Positions 6,187 through 6,263 of a DNA stretch of 6,263 nt are shown here, one piece after another. The translations under genes and the position numbers were made by a program. Source of the stretch: Flavobacteriaceae bacterium (GTDB lineage: Bacteria; Bacteroidota; Bacteroidia; Flavobacteriales; Flavobacteriaceae); assembly GCA_947461915.1 (NCBI GenBank), contig CANHNG010000112.1, forward strand, positions 1-6,263, given 5' to 3'. The stretch's first letter is position 1. Every line of letters begins with the position of its first letter. Under the pieces are notes generated by a model, which saw only the letters and a program-made list of their open reading frames with translations, did not search any database and had not been told where the DNA came from.

Positions 6187-6263
6187 TTAGGCTCCTGATT
6201 TCTTTCCGAAGTCTTTTGGAAAAATCAAGAATCTTGACAAAATTAGACCTGGAATTGTAGCTA
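6187..6263 (-). CDS. Possible 3' end of an upstream minus-strand gene (partial, frame uncertain)
   Basis: Two minus-strand frames are open from the right edge. One ends at the TAA at 6187-6189 (24 residues, ATIPGLILSRFLIFPKDF then GKKSGA) and uses codons typical of the neighbours (AAA, CCA, GGA, TCA). The other ends at 6176-6178, its stop sharing one base with the GH3 start (TAATG), but it uses AGG and CGG, which look unusual here. The first frame is preferred, giving a gene that ends 10 bp before GH3. No family could be recognised from so short a piece, and the stretch may be non-coding. Confidence 0.3.
   Translation of the reverse strand, partial: ATIPGLILSRFLIFPKDFGKKSGA
6238..6245 (-). 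promoter_or_regulatory. Candidate -7 box upstream of the GH3 gene
   Basis: The minus strand reads TAATTTTG, an exact TAnnTTTG match. It would give a leader of about 55 bases before the ATG at 6176. The matching -33 element would fall outside the window, and the box may sit inside a coding region, so chance is a real possibility. Confidence 0.3.

Overview
The window looks like chromosomal DNA from a member of the Bacteroidota, most likely Flavobacterium or a close relative. The DNA is AT-rich, there are no clear Shine-Dalgarno sequences, and leaders are A-rich. At least two good matches to the Bacteroidota -7 promoter box (TAnnTTTG) sit upstream of genes. The protein families (MORN-type lipoproteins, YHYH lipoproteins, an SCO protein, a NagZ-like GH3 enzyme and a LOG protein) also fit that group.

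Left half (1-3572, all minus strand): five tightly packed genes form one apparent operon read from 3572 towards 1. The order is a cysteine-poor YHYH-domain lipoprotein, a MORN-repeat lipoprotein (its ATG directly follows the previous stop), an SCO1/SenC-type copper/thiol protein (start inside the previous gene), a larger cysteine-rich YHYH-domain lipoprotein, and a secreted protein with a C-terminal membrane anchor that runs off the left edge. All five carry export signals, four of them lipoprotein signals, so the operon equips the cell envelope. The SCO protein and two histidine-rich YHYH proteins suggest copper or another metal/redox task. This is an inference; the YHYH domain has no firmly established function known to me.

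Middle (3573-3765): a 193-bp divergent intergenic region holds a perfect -7 box for the operon, a 15-bp perfect palindrome just upstream of it, and an imperfect direct repeat with a 21-bp period. These are candidate control sites.

Right half: a LOG-family (TIGR00730-like) phosphoribohydrolase lies on the plus strand. Converging on it from the minus strand is a GH3 beta-N-acetylglucosaminidase of the NagZ type without a visible signal peptide, probably used in cytoplasmic cell-wall recycling. The last ~80 bases may hold the 3' end of another minus-strand gene. The right half appears to be ordinary housekeeping; the five-gene envelope operon is the part worth attention. No RNA gene, mobile element or CRISPR array was seen.
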